From Rhizobiaceae bacterium (GTDB lineage Bacteria > Pseudomonadota > Alphaproteobacteria > Rhizobiales > Rhizobiaceae), in NCBI GenBank assembly GCA_023953905.1, contig JAMLJA010000015.1, positions 54,894-118,893 of the forward strand: DNA of 64,000 nt, given 5' to 3'. This document shows positions 62,089-64,000 of the stretch, piece by piece. The position numbers and the translations under genes are program-made. The notes under the pieces are model-generated. The model saw only the letters and a list, made by a program, of their open reading frames with translations. It was not told where the DNA came from and did no database searches. The stretch's first letter is position 1, and every line of letters starts with the position of its first letter.

Positions 62089-62871
62089 ATGGCTTTGCCA
62101 GATTTCAGCATGCGCCAGCTTTTGGAAGCTGGTGTTCACTTCGGCCACCAGACCCACCGTTGGAACCCGAAGATGGCGCCTTACATTTACGGCGCTCGTA
62201 ACAACATCCACGTTATCGACCTTTCGCAGACTGTCCCGCTTCTGCATCAGGCACTCAAGCAGGTTTCGGACGTCGTCGCCCGCGGCGGACGTGTTCTTTT
62301 CGTCGGCACCAAGCGCCAAGCATCGGACATCGTCGCGGACGCCGCGCAGCGCTCGGCTCAGTATTATGTGAATTCCCGCTGGTTGGGCGGCATGCTCACC
62401 AACTGGAAGACGATCTCCAATTCCATCCAGCGTCTTCGCAAGCTTGACGAACTGCTGTCGAGCGATGAGGCAAATGCCTTCACCAAGAAGGAGCGCTTGA
62501 ACCTCGACCGTGAGCGCGAGAAGCTGGACAAGGCTCTTGGCGGCATCAAGGACATGGGTTCGACACCAGACCTGATGTTCGTGATCGACACCAACAAGGA
62601 AGCGATCGCCATTCAGGAGGCCAAGCGTCTCGGAATTCCAGTTGTGGCGATCGTCGATTCGAATTGCGATCCCGACAAGATCGACTTCCCGATCCCCGGT
62701 AATGACGACGCGGCACGTGCCATCCAGCTCTATTGCGACCTGTTCGCCAAGGCTGCTGTTGATGGCATTGCGCGCCAGCAGGGCGCTTCGGGCATTGACA
62801 TCGGAGCTTCATCGGAAGCGCCTGTCGAGCCCGCGATCGAAGCTTCGAGCGAAGAAGCGCCTAAGGAGTGA
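62089..62871 (+). CDS. rpsB: 30S ribosomal protein S2
   Basis: Protein of 260 residues with all S2 landmarks: [22 protein letters not shown] at the N terminus, [14 protein letters not shown], and [26 protein letters not shown]. An acidic-alanine C-terminal tail extends about 30 residues past the core, as in other alphaproteobacteria. The ATG at 62089 has GGAAAGGA upstream. Followed by tsf after 120 bases, the universal rpsB-tsf order. Confidence 0.98.
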   Translation: MALPDFSMRQLLEAGVHFGHQTHRWNPKMAPYIYGARNNIHVIDLSQTVPLLHQALKQVSDVVARGGRVLFVGTKRQASDIVADAAQRSAQYYVNSRWLGGMLTNWKTISNSIQRLRKLDELLSSDEANAFTKKERLNLDREREKLDKALGGIKDMGSTPDLMFVIDTNKEAIAIQEAKRLGIPVVAIVDSNCDPDKIDFPIPGNDDAARAIQLYCDLFAKAAVDGIARQQGASGIDIGASSEAPVEPAIEASSEEAPKE

Positions 62872-62991
62872 TGTGAAGCCGGGTTCCGGCCTTCAAATCA
62901 CTGAGAATTTCGGCGCGTAACGTCGCGTCGGCGACCGGCGCATCATCGAGCCCGATGGTGCGCCGCCGTGTTTATCCAAAGAGGTTTCGAG

Positions 62992-63915
62992 ATGAGCATT
63001 TCTGCTGCACAGGTGAAAGAACTCCGCGATCTTACGGGCGCGGGTATGATGGACTGCAAGACCGCGCTCGGGGAGACGAATGGCGACATGGACGCCGCCG
63101 TCGACTGGCTGCGCAAAAAGGGCATTTCTAAGGCCGACAAGAAGGCTGGCCGCACCGCGGCTGAGGGTCTGGTTGGTGTTGACGCTGGCCTGCGCGAAGC
63201 GGCTGTCGTCGAGGTGAATTCCGAGACTGATTTCGTCGCGCGCAACGAGGCTTTCCAGGCAATCGTCAGCAATGTGGCCAAGGTTGCCCTGGCGCATGAT
63301 GGAGATCACGACAAGTCGATGGCGGCTCCTTACCCGCACTCCGGCAAGACCGTCTCAGACACCATCAAGGACGCTATTGCTACGATCGGTGAGAATATGA
63401 GCTTCCGCCGTTCGGCCAAGCTCTCGGTGCCTGCCGGCGCGGTCGCCACCTATGTCCACAATTCCGTTGCCGATAACCTTGGCAAGCTTGGTGTTCTGGT
63501 TGCCATCGAGACGACGGGCGATGCCGCCAAGGCAGGCGCGTTCGCGCGTCAGGTTGCCATGCATGTCGCAGCGACCAACCCGCTCGCGCTGAACGAGTCG
63601 GAAGTTGATGCAGCGGCTGTAGAGCGCGAGAAGGCAATCTTCTCGGACCAGGCTCGCGCTTCCGGCAAGCCGGAGAATATCATCGAAAAGATGGTCGAGG
63701 GCCGTCTGCGCAAGTTCTATGAGGAAGTCGTGCTGCTCAAGCAGGCTTTTGTCATGAACCCGGACCTGACGGTCGAGAAGGCGCTGAAGGAAGCCGAAAA
63801 GGAAATTGGTGCGCCGGCCAAGATCACCGGTTTCGTTCGCTTCGCGCTCGGCGAGGGCATCGAGAAGGAAGCGAGCGACTTCGCAGCCGAGGTTGCTGCC
63901 GCCGCGAAATCATAA
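62992..63915 (+). CDS. tsf: Elongation factor Ts
   Basis: Nucleotide-exchange factor for EF-Tu, 307 residues. N-terminal UBA-like domain with the [16 protein letters not shown] signature ([15 protein letters not shown]), then [12 protein letters not shown], which contacts EF-Tu, and the coiled-coil and dimerisation domains. The ATG at 62992 follows AAAGAGGTTTCGAG. It is the last complete gene; a hairpin follows. Confidence 0.98.
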   Translation: MSISAAQVKELRDLTGAGMMDCKTALGETNGDMDAAVDWLRKKGISKADKKAGRTAAEGLVGVDAGLREAAVVEVNSETDFVARNEAFQAIVSNVAKVALAHDGDHDKSMAAPYPHSGKTVSDTIKDAIATIGENMSFRRSAKLSVPAGAVATYVHNSVADNLGKLGVLVAIETTGDAAKAGAFARQVAMHVAATNPLALNESEVDAAAVEREKAIFSDQARASGKPENIIEKMVEGRLRKFYEEVVLLKQAFVMNPDLTVEKALKEAEKEIGAPAKITGFVRFALGEGIEKEASDFAAEVAAAAKS

Positions 63916-63944
63916 CGCCGCATCAATCGCTTCCTGCAAAATGA

Positions 63945-63976
63945 GAAGGGCGTCGCGTGACATCGCGGCGCCCTTC
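63945..63976 (+). terminator. Hairpin after tsf
   Basis: Thirteen-base stem with one G-T wobble (GAAGGGCGTCGCG / CGCGGCGCCCTTC) and a six-base loop, 30 bases after tsf. There is no T tract, so it may be a partial terminator or a processing site. Confidence 0.5.
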
Positions 63977-64000
63977 GTGTATCGCAACACCCCAACCCAC

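Noticed and set aside
1..64000. CRISPR array, insertion sequence or prophage
   Set aside because: I saw no regularly spaced repeats, no transposase or integrase frame, and no phage structural genes anywhere in the window.

Overview
The window is a gene-dense, GC-rich stretch of an alphaproteobacterial chromosome of the order Hyphomicrobiales (Rhizobiales), most like the Phyllobacteriaceae/Brucellaceae/Rhizobiaceae group. The evidence is the combination of genes: the cell-cycle pair divK-pleD, mipZ, a PopZ-type DUF2497 protein beside valS, the periplasmic regulator exoR, the envelope protein EipB (DUF1849), a phasin, clpS-clpA, and order-typical small families (DUF3126, DUF3572, DUF1489, DUF6105). 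I cannot name the genus from sequence alone. Nearly everything is chromosomal core. The one accessory-looking stretch is about 9.6-11.8 kb.

Layout. 0-9.6 kb: DUF3126 protein, gamma-carbonic anhydrase, lipoprotein hydrolase, TrkH potassium channel subunit, threonine ammonia-lyase, DEAD-box helicase and an MFS transporter. 9.6-12.6 kb: tRNA-Lys, a lone zinc-ribbon DUF4145 gene, a gene-poor hairpin-rich stretch ending in a strong terminator, tRNA-Asn and tRNA-Cys. 12.7-24 kb: pcm, tolC, popZ-like, valS, a FadL-type porin, exoR, DUF3572, divK, pleD, and then a non-coding segment that folds into three successive stem-loops. 24.4-36.6 kb, minus strand: a long head-to-tail series pyrB, pyrC-like, plsY, dprA, topA, rnr, DUF983, NUDIX, MFS, rpmG, many of them overlapping or a few bases apart. 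36.7-50.2 kb: AidB-like flavoprotein, small membrane proteins, ruvX, UPF0173 hydrolase, gatC-gatA, glutaminase, YdcF protein, serine dehydratase, mipZ and a VWA/J-domain pair. 50.2-64 kb: D-Ala-D-Ala carboxypeptidase with a SPOR domain, phasin, clpS-clpA, an AzlC/AzlD exporter, HIT, GNAT-like, glycerophosphodiesterase and RidA proteins, eipB, an acyltransferase-like gene, and rpsB-tsf.

How the genes fit together. Several loci serve cell-cycle and polarity control: DivK and PleD (polarity phosphorelay and c-di-GMP), the PopZ-like pole organiser, MipZ (division-site placement) and ClpA/ClpS (regulated proteolysis). Envelope genes include exoR (ExoS-ChvI regulation), eipB, dac-SPOR, tolC, plsY and the YdcF protein. 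The nucleotide genes pyrB and a degenerate pyrC probably encode one aspartate transcarbamoylase complex, in which the PyrC-like partner has lost its metal ligands.

The most notable observations are the three-hairpin RNA candidate between pleD and rpmG, the degenerate dihydroorotase, a perfect inverted repeat lying inside the phasin promoter, helically phased direct repeats upstream of the carbonic anhydrase, and the isolated DUF4145 segment between two tRNA genes. I found no clear new multi-gene defence or biosynthetic system.
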